A stretch of DNA of 59,055 nucleotides, taken from contig JBAVQS010000237.1 in assembly GCA_049694275.1 (NCBI GenBank), positions 1 through 59,055 of the forward strand. The letters are read 5' to 3'. The stretch comes from JBAVQS01 sp049694275. Its GTDB lineage: Bacteria; Chloroflexota; Anaerolineae; UBA4142; SHND01. The notes beneath the pieces are model-generated. The model made no database searches, was not told where the DNA came from, and was given only the letters and a program-made list of their open reading frames with translations. Position numbers and translations under genes: made by a program. This document shows positions 1-8,112 of this stretch, piece after piece (position 1 is the stretch's first letter; every line of letters begins with the position of its first letter).

Positions 1-722
1 TCTTCTGGCTCGACCACATTCATCATCTTTTCGACGGCGCTCACCGCCTCAGCCAGCGCCCCCCCCGGCGCCTCCCCGGATTCACCGACCAGTTCCTGGG
101 CCTTGCGGGCAGTAGCGCTCGCGTCGGGTGCATAGGCATCCGCCCCGGCAATGTCTGCATATTGCTGGGTCACCGGAGCGCCACCGCACATGATCTTGAC
201 CTGGTCACGCAAGCCGGCCTTTTTCAGCGCTTCGATATTCACCTTGATCATGGGCATGGTCGTCGTCAAAAAGGCGGAAAAGCCTACGATCTTGGGCTGG
301 TGCTGTTGAACCGCCGCGACGAATTTTTCCGGCGCCGTATTGACCCCCAGGTCAATGACCTCGAACCCGGCTCCTTCGAGCATGATATCACAGAGATTCT
401 TGCCAATATCGTGGACATCGCCCTTGACCGTTCCCATCACAACTTTGCCAATGGTCTTTTGTCCTTTGGCCGCCAGAAGCGGGCGGAGCAACGAGAGCGC
501 GCCTTGCATCGATCGCGCAGACATTAACATTTCGGGCACAAAATACTCCCCTTTTTCAAAGCGAGAACCAACTTCTTTGAGCGCGGGCAAAAGCCCCTTG
601 TAGAGCATATCGGTCGGGTCGAGATTGGTGTCCAGACCCTGTTGTGTCAGAGCCTTCACATCATTCACTTTTCCGTTAATCGTATTATCGTACAACGCTT
701 GTAAAATCTCTTCGTGAGTCAT
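1..722 (-). CDS. Corrinoid (B12-binding) methyl-carrier protein, 3' end cut by window
   Basis: The gene reads leftward from an ATG at 722-720 and runs off the window edge without a stop, giving at least 240 codons. The N-terminal part is a helical cap domain of the MtbC/MttC type. The C-terminal part is a Rossmann-like cobalamin-binding domain with the signature GDVHDIGKN, whose His is the lower axial Co ligand, followed by VGFSAF and MCGGAPV, which match the later family motifs. Proteins of this family carry a methyl group on cob(I)alamin between a substrate:corrinoid methyltransferase and an acceptor methyltransferase. The divergent neighbour is a homocysteine methyltransferase-type protein, so a methyl-transfer pair is likely. 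The substrate cannot be inferred. A short acidic tail after VEKMMN suggests that the stop lies just outside the window. Confidence 0.9.
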   Translation of the reverse strand, partial: MTHEEILQALYDNTINGKVNDVKALTQQGLDTNLDPTDMLYKGLLPALKEVGSRFEKGEYFVPEMLMSARSMQGALSLLRPLLAAKGQKTIGKVVMGTVKGDVHDIGKNLCDIMLEGAGFEVIDLGVNTAPEKFVAAVQQHQPKIVGFSAFLTTTMPMIKVNIEALKKAGLRDQVKIMCGGAPVTQQYADIAGADAYAPDASATARKAQELVGESGEAPGGALAEAVSAVEKMMNVVEPE

Positions 723-908
723 AAGCCCCCATGGGATTCTAGATTTGGGATTACAGAAGGTCCTGAAGGATGATCCGCGCGTGGCAGACTGTAAAACCAA
801 AAGGCACGGCCAAACTGCAATACAAGCTATTTTACACGTAATACCGCCATTGGTAAAACGAGAGGCCACACGCCCAAAAGTCAACGCTGGTTCGTTATGA
901 AAAAAAAC

Positions 909-936
909 TTGTCAAAGTGGGCGATTTGGATATGAT
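909..936 (+). promoter_or_regulatory. Predicted sigma70 promoter of the homocysteine methyltransferase gene
   Basis: TTGTCA (909-914) and TATGAT (931-936) are separated by 16 bp, and the expected start of transcription is about 22 nt before the ATG at 966. No B12 or SAM riboswitch fold is evident in the 243-bp divergent intergenic region (723-965). Confidence 0.45.
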
Positions 937-965
937 TGCAAGACAATTCAGAACGAGGTCAAAAT

Positions 966-1859
966 ATGGCGCAATCTTCTTTTCGTGATGCACTCCATTC
1001 GGGGCGCGTCTTTATCGCCGACGGGGCAACAGGTACTAACCTGCAGGCGCGGGGTTTACAGCGAGGCAAGTCGCCCGAAGAATGGTTATTTGAATCGCCG
1101 GAGCAAATCGTCCAGCTCCATCGCGATTTTGTCGAAGCCGGGTCTAACATTATCCTCACCGACACCTTTGGCGCGACCGCGCTCCGGCTGACACATGCCG
1201 GGCTCGAGGCGCGCGCCGCTGAAGTGAACAAGCAAGCCGTCGAACTCGCGCGCCAAGCAATTGCGGGGCGTCCAGTCTGGATCGCAGGATCGATGGGACC
1301 GACCGGCCAACTGCTCGAGCCGCTGGGCCCTCTCCCTTACGCAGAAGCAGTGGCGGCATATGCCGAACAGGCGCGAGCGCTCGCCGAGGCGGGAGTCGAT
1401 CTGCTGGTCATCGAAACCCAGTTTGACATGAGCGAAGCTCAAGCGGCGATAGAGGGCGCCCGCTCAGTCACTGACCTGCCTATTGTCTGCTCCTTTAGCT
1501 ATGATATGGGGTCGCACACGATGATGGGCTTGCGCCCGGTCCAGGTGGCAAAGCAATTGAACGAACTGCCGGTCGATGTGATTGGCATTAACTGCGGACG
1601 GAGCGTGGAACAGAATCTGGTCGGGCTCAAGGACATGCGCGCCGTAACAGACAAGCCAATTTGGTTCAAGCCGAATGCCGGTCTGCCGCGCATGACCGAT
1701 GACGATGTAGCCGTTTATGATATTACGCCAGAGATGATGGGTCAGCAAGCGGAAGAATGGATTGCCGCTGGAGCGCAGATCATCGGCGGCTGTTGTGGGA
1801 CCTCACCCGAGCACCTGCACCAGATTGCCCTCGCCGCAGCGCGCAAGCAACCTGCATAA
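966..1859 (+). CDS. Homocysteine S-methyltransferase family protein
   Basis: A 297-residue single-domain (beta/alpha)8 barrel of the Pfam S-methyl_trans family (BHMT, MHT and the MetH N-domain). The three zinc-binding cysteines are present: Cys210 in GINCG and the pair Cys276-Cys277 in GGCCGT. The glycine-rich start (FIADGATGTNLQ) is typical. The frame is open back to a TTG at 936, but GAGGT at 955-959 lies 6 nt before the ATG at 966, so that start is preferred. The enzyme would move a methyl group to homocysteine, or, together with the divergent corrinoid protein, to or from a corrinoid. The methyl donor is unknown. It lacks the cobalamin and activation domains of full-length MetH. Confidence 0.85.
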   Translation: MAQSSFRDALHSGRVFIADGATGTNLQARGLQRGKSPEEWLFESPEQIVQLHRDFVEAGSNIILTDTFGATALRLTHAGLEARAAEVNKQAVELARQAIAGRPVWIAGSMGPTGQLLEPLGPLPYAEAVAAYAEQARALAEAGVDLLVIETQFDMSEAQAAIEGARSVTDLPIVCSFSYDMGSHTMMGLRPVQVAKQLNELPVDVIGINCGRSVEQNLVGLKDMRAVTDKPIWFKPNAGLPRMTDDDVAVYDITPEMMGQQAEEWIAAGAQIIGGCCGTSPEHLHQIALAAARKQPA

Positions 1860-1879
1860 CGGCTAACGGCGTGGATTTG

Positions 1880-1921
1880 CCCGCCAGGTAGGGAGACGAA
1901 GGCGTTATCCTACCTGGCGGG
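1880..1921. terminator. Perfect 13-bp hairpin after the methyltransferase gene
   Basis: CCCGCCAGGTAGG (1880-1892) and its exact inverse complement (1909-1921) flank a 16-nt loop, 20 nt after the stop codon. There is no clear T-run, so this may be a factor-dependent terminator or an interspersed palindrome. Confidence 0.5.
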
Positions 1922-2002
1922 TTGGTATTCCTTACGACGGCAACAAGCAATAGGTTTTTTGTGTAAAAAGTATAGTAAAATAATGATTAGCTGAGGCTCG
2001 AC

Positions 2003-2998
2003 ATTTTCACACTCACCCTTGCGTCCGGGTCTTTTCTGGCGTTGGCGCTTTTGCATGCGTTCTTTAACGGATTTAACAATTCCGGCACCCTGGTCGCCGC
2101 GCCGATTTCGACGCGGTCCTTGCCGCCGCGCGTCGCAATCGGCATCGCATTAATGGGCGAGTTCGCGGGGCCATTTGTATTCGGCGTCGCCGTGGCTGCA
2201 ACCATCGGGCGGGATTTCCTGGAGATTTCGGAAATCAATCTGAACGTCCTGCTTGCCGCCGCCGTCGCCGTCATCTCGTGGAATGCGCTCACCTGGTTTT
2301 TTGGTTTTCCGTCGAGCTCGTCCCATGCGCTTGCGGGAGGGCTTATTGGCGCCTCGTTGATCGCGGCAGGGTTAGGGGTTTTCAAGATAGCGGGATTGGT
2401 CAAAATCCTGGGGGGACTTTTGCTCAGCCCCGCGCTCGGCCTGGTTGGCGGGTATCTCCTGCTCAAGATCATTCTCGCGCTCGTGCAAAGCGCGCCGCCG
2501 GGTATCAATTTCTTTTTTCGCCATCTGCAGGGTCTGACAACGCTTGCCCTCGCAATGGGCCATGGCACAAATGACGGGCAAAAGAGCATGGGCCTCATTA
2601 CGCTGGGCCTGGTCGTGTTAAGAATACAGAACACCTTTGTCGTGCCAACATGGGTGACCCTGGCGGTGGCCATCGCCATGTGCCTGGGAGTTGTTTCCGG
2701 CGGATATCGCATCATTCGCACCCTGGGCGGCAAGATTTACCAACTGCGGCCTGTGCATGGATTTACAGCGCAGTTAGCAGCCTCGGCCATTGTCATTACG
2801 GCGGCGCTCGTCGGCGCACCGGTGGCGACGACCCACATCGCCGGGACGACGATTATGGGCGTAGGCGCGGCAGAGCGCGCACGGGGCGTGCGCTGGGGAG
2901 TTGCAGGACAGATCATGATGGCTTGGCTCGTGACCATTCCGGCAGTCGCGGTACTCGCCGCGATCATCTATCTCGTGCTTGACGTTACCGGCATCTAA
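2003..2998 (+). CDS. PiT-family inorganic phosphate transporter
   Basis: A hydrophobic protein with about ten membrane segments and the two diagnostic PiT repeats: HAFFNGFNNSGT near the N-terminus and MGHGTNDGQKSMGL in the second half. PiT permeases carry metal-phosphate in symport with protons or sodium. The first usual start codon in frame (TTG 2042) falls inside the first membrane helix. The frame stays open upstream to 1991, and GAGG at 1993-1996 sits 6 nt before an ATT codon at 2003 that would restore the helix (IFTLTLASGSFLALALLHAF). I therefore place the start at 2003, with low certainty. A CTG start at 1991 is also possible. The next gene is its usual DUF47 partner, 25 nt downstream. 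Confidence 0.85.
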   Translation: MFTLTLASGSFLALALLHAFFNGFNNSGTLVAAPISTRSLPPRVAIGIALMGEFAGPFVFGVAVAATIGRDFLEISEINLNVLLAAAVAVISWNALTWFFGFPSSSSHALAGGLIGASLIAAGLGVFKIAGLVKILGGLLLSPALGLVGGYLLLKIILALVQSAPPGINFFFRHLQGLTTLALAMGHGTNDGQKSMGLITLGLVVLRIQNTFVVPTWVTLAVAIAMCLGVVSGGYRIIRTLGGKIYQLRPVHGFTAQLAASAIVITAALVGAPVATTHIAGTTIMGVGAAERARGVRWGVAGQIMMAWLVTIPAVAVLAAIIYLVLDVTGI

Positions 2999-3023
2999 CC
3001 CTATTCACAAATGGAAACAGAAA

Positions 3024-3650
3024 ATGCGATTCACCAACCCATTTCGATCTCGTTCGACCAACTTTTTGCAGCAACTCGCCCAGCAGTCGGATAAAACGCG
3101 CGAAGGGTTAGAAGTTCTGGAGAACTATTTTCGCACGATGGATCCGGCCTTTGCGCGCAGGGTCGAACAGATCGAAAAAGAGGCCGACGAACTGCGCCGC
3201 ATCCTGATTGATGACCTGAACCGGTCGTTCGTCACGCCGATCGACCGCGAGGACCTCTACGCCCTCTCGCGCACAATCGACGATGTCCTCGATTACGGGT
3301 ACAGCACCATTGACGAAATGGTCATGTTCGCCGTCCAGCCCACCGAATTGATGGGCAAGATGGTCACCATCCTGCGCGAGGCAGCCGAGGAATTGCACCT
3401 CGGCGTCTTGCAATTGCGCGACCGTCCACAGGTGGCGCTTGCCCACGCCACCCGCGCCAAGAAACTGGAGAACCGCGCCGAGAGCCTGTACCGTGAAGCG
3501 ATAGTCGAACTGTTCCAGCAACCCAAGACCGTCGAAGACGTGATGTGGATGTTGAAAAAGCGCGAGATTTACCGCCACCTTTCAAATGCCGCTGACCGGG
3601 TCGATGAGGCCGCAAACATCATCAGCGATATTGTCGTCAAGATGACGTAA
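3024..3650 (+). CDS. DUF47 / PhoU-like protein, partner of the phosphate permease
   Basis: A 208-residue, almost wholly helical protein of the DUF47 (PhoU_div) family. It has the acidic helix motifs expected for metal binding (EKEADELRR, DREDLYALSRTIDDVLDY, DRVDEAAN). Such proteins are encoded next to PiT transporters and are thought to modulate transport. The ATG at 3024 fits the family N-terminus (MRFTNPF...). A longer reading from 2979 would overlap the permease gene. It ends directly against the start of the MFS gene (stop 3648-3650, ATG 3651), so the three genes probably form one transcript. Confidence 0.85.
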   Translation: MRFTNPFRSRSTNFLQQLAQQSDKTREGLEVLENYFRTMDPAFARRVEQIEKEADELRRILIDDLNRSFVTPIDREDLYALSRTIDDVLDYGYSTIDEMVMFAVQPTELMGKMVTILREAAEELHLGVLQLRDRPQVALAHATRAKKLENRAESLYREAIVELFQQPKTVEDVMWMLKKREIYRHLSNAADRVDEAANIISDIVVKMT

Positions 3651-4832
3651 ATGCCGCTGATTGCTCCGAAATTTTTCCGAAATCGCTTGACCTGGCTGGC
3701 CTACCTCATGCTGGCCTATTACGGGTATTTCCTCAACATCCTTGGGCCTATTGCTCCTTTTCTCAAAGAGGAACTATCTTTATCTTACACGGTTAGCAGT
3801 CTCCACTTTACGGCGTTCGCCGTCGGCATCCTGTGCGTGGGGCTAGGCGGTCACGTTCTCATTCGGTGGATTGGTCCATCGCGCGCGCTTTGGATCGGCG
3901 CTGTGGGAATGAGCGGGAGCGTTCTGTTGCTGATTATTGGGCGTACGCCGACGATGACGATCGGGGCCTGCTTTTTCATGGGGCTGATTGGCTCGCTGAT
4001 TCTGGCAATCGTCCCTTCCACTCTTTCTGATCAGCACGGAGAACTGCGCTCCATCGCACTATCGGAGGCAAATGTCGTCTCCTCGATGGTATCCGCGCTC
4101 GCGCCCTTGATGGTGGGCGTGTCAGCCTATTGGCTGGGGGGCTGGCGGCCTGCGCTGGGAATCGTGGCCATGGTCCCCCTCGTGATGCGCTTGAGCTTCG
4201 GCCATGTCACACTCCCCACAACCGAGACCGCCCCAAAAGATACAACCGCGAAAAAAGAATCTTTGCCTTTCCTCTACTGGGTTTACTGGATCGCGATTGT
4301 TCTGGCTGTTTCCGTAGAATTCTGCATGGTCTTTTGGAGCGCCGACTATATGCAGCACGCGATGGGAATGCAACAGGCCGATGCGGCCCAGGCCGTCAGC
4401 TTATTCCTATTAGGGATGATCGGCGGACGGTTGGCTGGAAGCCGGCTGGTCCCCCGCATCCCGATCCAGCTATTCGTCGCGTTCTCCATCCTGATCGCCG
4501 GGGTTGGGTTCATGCTCTATTGGCAGGCCCAGAGCGTGCTACCCGGTTTGATTGGCCTGATCTTGACCGGCCTGGGCGTTGGCAGCCTCTATCCCCTGAT
4601 TCTCTCTTTGGCAATTGGCGCCGCCGGAAACCAAACAGTCCAGGCAGGCGCTCGCGCAACCCTGGCTTCTGGTGTCGCTATTGTAGCTCTGCCGCTCGTG
4701 CTCGGACGTCTCGCCGATGCAGTCGGAATTCGGTCGGCCTATGGCGTCGTTGCCCTTTTGCTGATAGCCGCCCTGCTCATCATATTCCTGGCCGGCAAGC
4801 TTTCACCGGTTAGACAAGTGCAGGTTCAGTAG
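3651..4832 (+). CDS. Major facilitator superfamily transporter
   Basis: A 393-residue protein with about 12 predicted membrane helices in two six-helix halves and a short polar loop near residues 183-200. The overall pattern resembles CynX/NarK-like permeases of the MFS. No signature fixes the substrate. It starts on the base after the DUF47 stop codon, which implies translational coupling in the phosphate operon. The gene ends 5 bp before the original end of the convergent dioxygenase gene. Confidence 0.8.
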   Translation: MPLIAPKFFRNRLTWLAYLMLAYYGYFLNILGPIAPFLKEELSLSYTVSSLHFTAFAVGILCVGLGGHVLIRWIGPSRALWIGAVGMSGSVLLLIIGRTPTMTIGACFFMGLIGSLILAIVPSTLSDQHGELRSIALSEANVVSSMVSALAPLMVGVSAYWLGGWRPALGIVAMVPLVMRLSFGHVTLPTTETAPKDTTAKKESLPFLYWVYWIAIVLAVSVEFCMVFWSADYMQHAMGMQQADAAQAVSLFLLGMIGGRLAGSRLVPRIPIQLFVAFSILIAGVGFMLYWQAQSVLPGLIGLILTGLGVGSLYPLILSLAIGAAGNQTVQAGARATLASGVAIVALPLVLGRLADAVGIRSAYGVVALLLIAALLIIFLAGKLSPVRQVQVQ

Positions 4833-4837
4833 CTATG

Positions 4838-4894
4838 CTATTTCGCCAGTACGACAAAATTAAATGTTGCCGCCAAGCCATCGTTCATGTTCTG
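4838..4894 (-). pseudogene. Severed 3' end of the dioxygenase-like lipoprotein gene
   Basis: Read leftward, these 19 codons give QNMNDGLAATFNFVVLAK and then TAG, the kind of C-terminal strand that ends intradiol-dioxygenase-like proteins. They are in the frame that would continue the gene at 5199-5864 if the 310-bp element at 4895-5204 and one copy of its CAG target duplication are removed. Confidence 0.8.
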
Positions 4895-5204
4895 ACTTAA
4901 CTTTTGGGCCACAAACGCCAGTTTCCAAACGCCATAGGAGGTTGGAATAGCCTCAATTTTGCCCAACAATCTCGTGTTTCCAAAAGCGGATTGCGATGAG
5001 TATCGAGCTTATTTACCGCAGGAATCTCTTCTTCAAAGGTCGTTCGATGGTCAATGGTAGCATTGTGTTTTTCCAGACCATTCGGTGTTGAAATGCAGGA
5101 ATTTTGACTCATTTGTTCGGAAATTTTAGGAAACCCGTAGTTGTTGGGCAAAATTCGCGGGTTCCCTATTTTGGAAATGCGTGAATTTTGCCAAAAAGTT
5201 AAGT
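4895..5204. mobile_element. MITE-like non-autonomous element (310 bp)
   Basis: The left end ACTTAACTTTTGGG (4895-4908) is inverted at the right end (CCAAAAAGTTAAGT, 5191-5204). The similarity fades inward over about 35 bp. A second perfect 15-bp inverted repeat lies inside (AATTTTGCCCAACAA at 4955-4969, inverted at 5141-5155). The element is flanked by CTG at 4892-4894 and at 5205-5207, a 3-bp target duplication. It holds no transposase frame. It interrupts the dioxygenase-like gene, and removing it restores an intact reading frame, so both ends are placed to the base. Confidence 0.85.
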
Positions 5205-5864
5205 CTGAACATTCATGACCATCTTGGGATCAAAGATACCATCGCTGGAATTAAGCGCGACGCCGGGAAAATAGAGCTGCGTCGTTAGAATGGGGCCGCC
5301 TGGCGCCTGCACCTTGACGTGAATGTGCTCCGTGCGACCCGGATAGAGTCCGGGCACAACCGTCGTGAGCTGATAGCGCCCAGAGGCATCCGTATATTGG
5401 TGCCCGCGAAGAGTATATCCGCTGTTGTCGTAATTGCCACTCGCGTCCGCCTGCCAGAAATCCAGCAGCGCGTTCGCGACCGGCTTGCAGTCCGCTGTCA
5501 CTACGTATCCGGTGAGCACCAATTTGGTCCCGGTCATACCGGAAGTGAACAGTGACGCTCGCTCTGGCGAACCGGCCTTGAAATAAGGTCCTTCTGTCTC
5601 GGCCGGAGTTAAGGACGCCGGGCTCGTGCACGCAGGCGCCTGAGCTATAGTCGTGCTCAAAACAGCTTGAGTTGGCGCGGCGGTTGTCGACGCGATCTGT
5701 GTAGGCGTGGCGATCGTCGGCGAAGGTGAACCCGAGGTCGGTTGCGCGAGCGTAACAGCCGGCGGCTGCGCGCTGGTCGCCGCCGGAGTGCTGCACGCCA
5801 CGAGCCCGGTGAGCACGGCCACAGCGATCATTGCCTCAACCAACCCGCGAACGAGTCGATTCAT
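5199..5864 (-). CDS. Intradiol ring-cleavage dioxygenase-like lipoprotein, 3' truncated by the element
   Basis: The ATG at 5864 follows AGGAAAG and opens a lipoprotein signal (lipobox LVAC), then a Thr/Pro/Ala-rich linker, then a dioxygenase-fold domain. The non-haem Fe(III) ligands of catechol 1,2-dioxygenases are all visible: Tyr94 (EGPYF), Tyr174 (GLYPGR), His180 and His182 (EHIHVKV). The enzyme would act outside the cell or at the membrane face, probably on an aromatic or related diol. The substrate is unknown. The present stop comes from the inserted element: the protein ends MNVQT instead of continuing for 18 more residues. All ligands survive, so the truncated protein might still fold. 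A longer reading to 5984 is less likely. Confidence 0.85.
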   Translation of the reverse strand: MNRLVRGLVEAMIAVAVLTGLVACSTPAATSAQPPAVTLAQPTSGSPSPTIATPTQIASTTAAPTQAVLSTTIAQAPACTSPASLTPAETEGPYFKAGSPERASLFTSGMTGTKLVLTGYVVTADCKPVANALLDFWQADASGNYDNSGYTLRGHQYTDASGRYQLTTVVPGLYPGRTEHIHVKVQAPGGPILTTQLYFPGVALNSSDGIFDPKMVMNVQT

Positions 5865-6173
5865 TTGTTTCTTTCCTGCTGCCCTAAAAATCATCCTGAC
5901 CACCATATCCATACTCTCCTGAAATGATAATGATCCAAACATCCAACTCTCGTCTCTTATACATCCCATATCACATGGGTACATTTCAACATTTTCAGCA
6001 AGTCCAGGTTCGCCCCATTGCGCTCCACTCTTTAGCTTGCGCGCCAGTTTAACCGACAGAGATGAGAATATGCTAAAGCAGGATTAAAGTTTTCCTGAAA
6101 ATCGAGCTTATAGATATTGGTACGGCGGGAAGAGGGCTTGAAGCGTTCTTTTTTCGCCACCCTTGACATGTGG

Positions 6174-6202
6174 TTGCGCGGTATAACACGGTGTGGTAGA
6201 AT
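6174..6202 (+). promoter_or_regulatory. Predicted sigma70 promoter for the 6.3-7.2 kb operon
   Basis: TTGCGC (6174-6179) and TAGAAT (6197-6202) are separated by 17 bp, upstream of the gene at 6279. The rest of the 414-bp gap (5865-6278) shows only AT-richer sequence upstream of the lipoprotein gene and no convincing gene. Confidence 0.4.
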
Positions 6203-6278
6203 TTGCTTCGTGGGTGAACGGTTGTCGAGTATTTTTCAAGGACAGGGCCGGTCTGCCCGCCCGTAGCATGAGGTCGAG

Positions 6279-6524
6279 ATGTCCGTATCTAATCTAAATC
6301 CAGATATAAAAAAACTGTTAGACGAGGCTCGCCGCGAGCTGACCGAGGCCCGTGCGGAAAAGCTGAAACTCTTCCCCCCCAATCCACACCCCTTTGCCCA
6401 GCCGGATGCCTTTCCGGGGAGCTATATGCCGGAACAGGTCCAGCGCCGAAACGAGCTGAACGCCCGGATCGAGCAACTGGAAAATCGCATCGAGGAATTG
6501 CAACGGCGACTGTATGTGAAATAG
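6279..6524 (+). CDS. Small coiled-coil protein, function unknown
   Basis: An 81-residue charged protein with GAGGTCGAG just before its ATG. Helical residues 8-30 are followed by a proline-rich turn (FPPNPHPFAQPDAFPG) and a heptad-patterned helix at 53-79 (RNELNARIEQLENRIEELQ), which suggests self-association through a coiled coil. I do not recognise the family. It ends 2 bp before the DUF971 gene, so it is probably co-transcribed with it. Confidence 0.65.
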   Translation: MSVSNLNPDIKKLLDEARRELTEARAEKLKLFPPNPHPFAQPDAFPGSYMPEQVQRRNELNARIEQLENRIEELQRRLYVK

Positions 6525-6526
6525 AG

Positions 6527-6895
6527 GTGAATCCACTGACACACAAACCCCAGAATGTGACCGTCGATATTGACCAGCGGCTGATCCAGATCAACTGGGC
6601 CGATGGGCATTCGAGCATCTATGATTTCACCTATCTGCGTCAAGAATGCCCCTGCGCGGCCTGCCAACCGTGGAAAGAGGGGCAAGGGCCGGTCGGTGTC
6701 AAGTCGGCGTCGGCACGCAACGCCATAGGAGAGCTACGCAGAATCGAGGATGTCAGCATGGTCGGCGCCTATGCGCTCCATTTCCAATGGACGGACGGGC
6801 ACGACTCGGGCATCTACTCCTTCGAGTACTTGCGCAATCTCTGCCCCTGTGAGGAGCATGCAGCTATCCACCGGCAAGAAGAGCGCACACTGTGA
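6527..6895 (+). CDS. DUF971 (GBBH-like N-terminal) metal-binding protein
   Basis: A 122-residue protein starting at GTG. It has the compact fold of DUF971, the domain found at the N-terminus of gamma-butyrobetaine hydroxylase and as a stand-alone protein near iron-sulfur cluster genes. The motifs YDFTYLRQECPCAAC and YSFEYLRNLCPCEEH supply Cys and His that could bind zinc or iron. Both resemble the same half-motif, so an internal repeat is plausible. Its exact role is unknown. The last 4 bp overlap the next gene. Confidence 0.8.
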   Translation: MNPLTHKPQNVTVDIDQRLIQINWADGHSSIYDFTYLRQECPCAACQPWKEGQGPVGVKSASARNAIGELRRIEDVSMVGAYALHFQWTDGHDSGIYSFEYLRNLCPCEEHAAIHRQEERTL

Positions 6896-7206
6896 AAGCC
6901 GAGAACCCTGTCAAGCTCCTGCTTGCTTATGACATCCGGCCCGAAGTGGCCGAGAGTTACTATAGCTTTGTGACCGGCGAATTTGTCCCGCAGGTCAACG
7001 CCATGGGACTGGAATTAGCTGAGGTGTGGGACACGGTTTATGGCCCATATCCCCGCCGCTTGATCGTGTTTCTTGCCGCCGACAAAGAGACGGCGAACGA
7101 GGCGATGGGCAGCGATCGTTTTAAGCGTATGGAGCGCAAACTCCAGCGATATGTGCAAAACTACACCTGCCGGATCGTTAAATACAAACCGCACTTTCAG
7201 TTCTAA
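6892..7206 (+). CDS. Conserved small protein, ferredoxin-like fold suspected
   Basis: A 104-residue protein beginning at a GTG that overlaps the DUF971 stop codon, so translation is probably coupled. The strand-helix-strand pattern (LLLAYDIRPEVAESYYSFV, LELAEVWDTVYGPYPRRLIVFLA) suggests a dimeric alpha-beta barrel-like domain. I do not recognise a named family and assign no function. The operon ends at the hairpin that follows. Confidence 0.65.
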   Translation: MKAENPVKLLLAYDIRPEVAESYYSFVTGEFVPQVNAMGLELAEVWDTVYGPYPRRLIVFLAADKETANEAMGSDRFKRMERKLQRYVQNYTCRIVKYKPHFQF

Positions 7207-7212
7207 CGGACG

Positions 7213-7256
7213 ACAAAATGAGTGGATGCGATGGATAACGCATCCACTCATTTTGT
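7213..7256. terminator. Bidirectional terminator hairpin, perfect 18-bp stem
   Basis: ACAAAATGAGTGGATGCG (7213-7230) and its exact inverse complement (7239-7256) flank an 8-nt loop. The A/T ends of the stem give a T-tract on either strand. It lies between two convergent genes ending at 7206 and 7308. Confidence 0.9.
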
Positions 7257-7307
7257 ATATACCGAGAATCCAAGCCTATCCGGCAGGGAATGTGACTGCA
7301 AGCTATG

Positions 7308-8093
7308 CTAACTGTGCTCCGCCAGAAACTTCAAGAGGGCCGCGTTAAATTCCTCCGGCCTTTCCGTCGGTAGCGCGTGGCGCGCATCGGCAATGACCAC
7401 GAGCCGGGCATCGGACAGCCGCTTGACGTACGCCTCTTTAGCGGCGACCGACGTATAATCTTGATCTGCTGAGATGACAAGCACCGGGCGCCGGATCTCG
7501 CCCAACCGATCCAGTACGTCAAAATCTCCCAGCGAGAGAGTTGCATCGATATAGGCGCGCGGGTCATTCTGCGCCCAGCGCTCGATAAAGGTCTCGCGCA
7601 GCATCGCGTGCTCCGGTTTGGGCAAAAGGTTTTGTGCAAGCGCCTGTCCCATCGCGCGCATCCCCATGCTTTTGACCACGCCCACACGCCGCGCCATCTC
7701 CTGCCGGATCTGCTCAGGCGTCCCGCCCATCGACGGGCCACTGTTGACGATGGTCAAGGTCTTGACCAGTGTCGGGTGATCCAGAGCCAACTGGAACGCG
7801 ACGCCACCGCCCAGTGAGACGCCGAGTACGTGCGCTGACTCGATGCCCAGCGCCTGCAACAATCCCGCGGCATCGGCGGAAAACAGCGGAATCGTGTACG
7901 GCCCTTCCGGTTTGTCCGACTGCCCATGCCCGCGCAGGTCGAACGTGACAACTTGATAGGATTTGCTCAACTCGGACACCTGGAACTCCCAGTCACGCGT
8001 GCTTGATCCCAATCCATGGATCAAGAGCAGCGGCTGGCCATGGCCTGTGCTCTCATAATAGAGATTGATGTTGTTCGCGCGCACGGTCGGCAT
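7308..8093 (-). CDS. Alpha/beta-hydrolase
   Basis: A 261-residue single-domain hydrolase. The oxyanion region HGLGSSTRDWE follows strand 3, the nucleophile elbow is GVSLGG (Ser93), an acid lies in ISADQDYT (Asp210 or Asp212), and the base His239 is in ADARHALPTERPEEF. The sequence is closest in style to 3-oxoadipate enol-lactonase and other small esterases, but nothing here fixes the substrate. It is the last gene of a left-going group that begins with the secreted protein at 10920. Confidence 0.85.
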   Translation of the reverse strand: MPTVRANNINLYYESTGHGQPLLLIHGLGSSTRDWEFQVSELSKSYQVVTFDLRGHGQSDKPEGPYTIPLFSADAAGLLQALGIESAHVLGVSLGGGVAFQLALDHPTLVKTLTIVNSGPSMGGTPEQIRQEMARRVGVVKSMGMRAMGQALAQNLLPKPEHAMLRETFIERWAQNDPRAYIDATLSLGDFDVLDRLGEIRRPVLVISADQDYTSVAAKEAYVKRLSDARLVVIADARHALPTERPEEFNAALLKFLAEHS

Positions 8094-8112
8094 CTTTATT
8101 TCCTCCTTCGCC

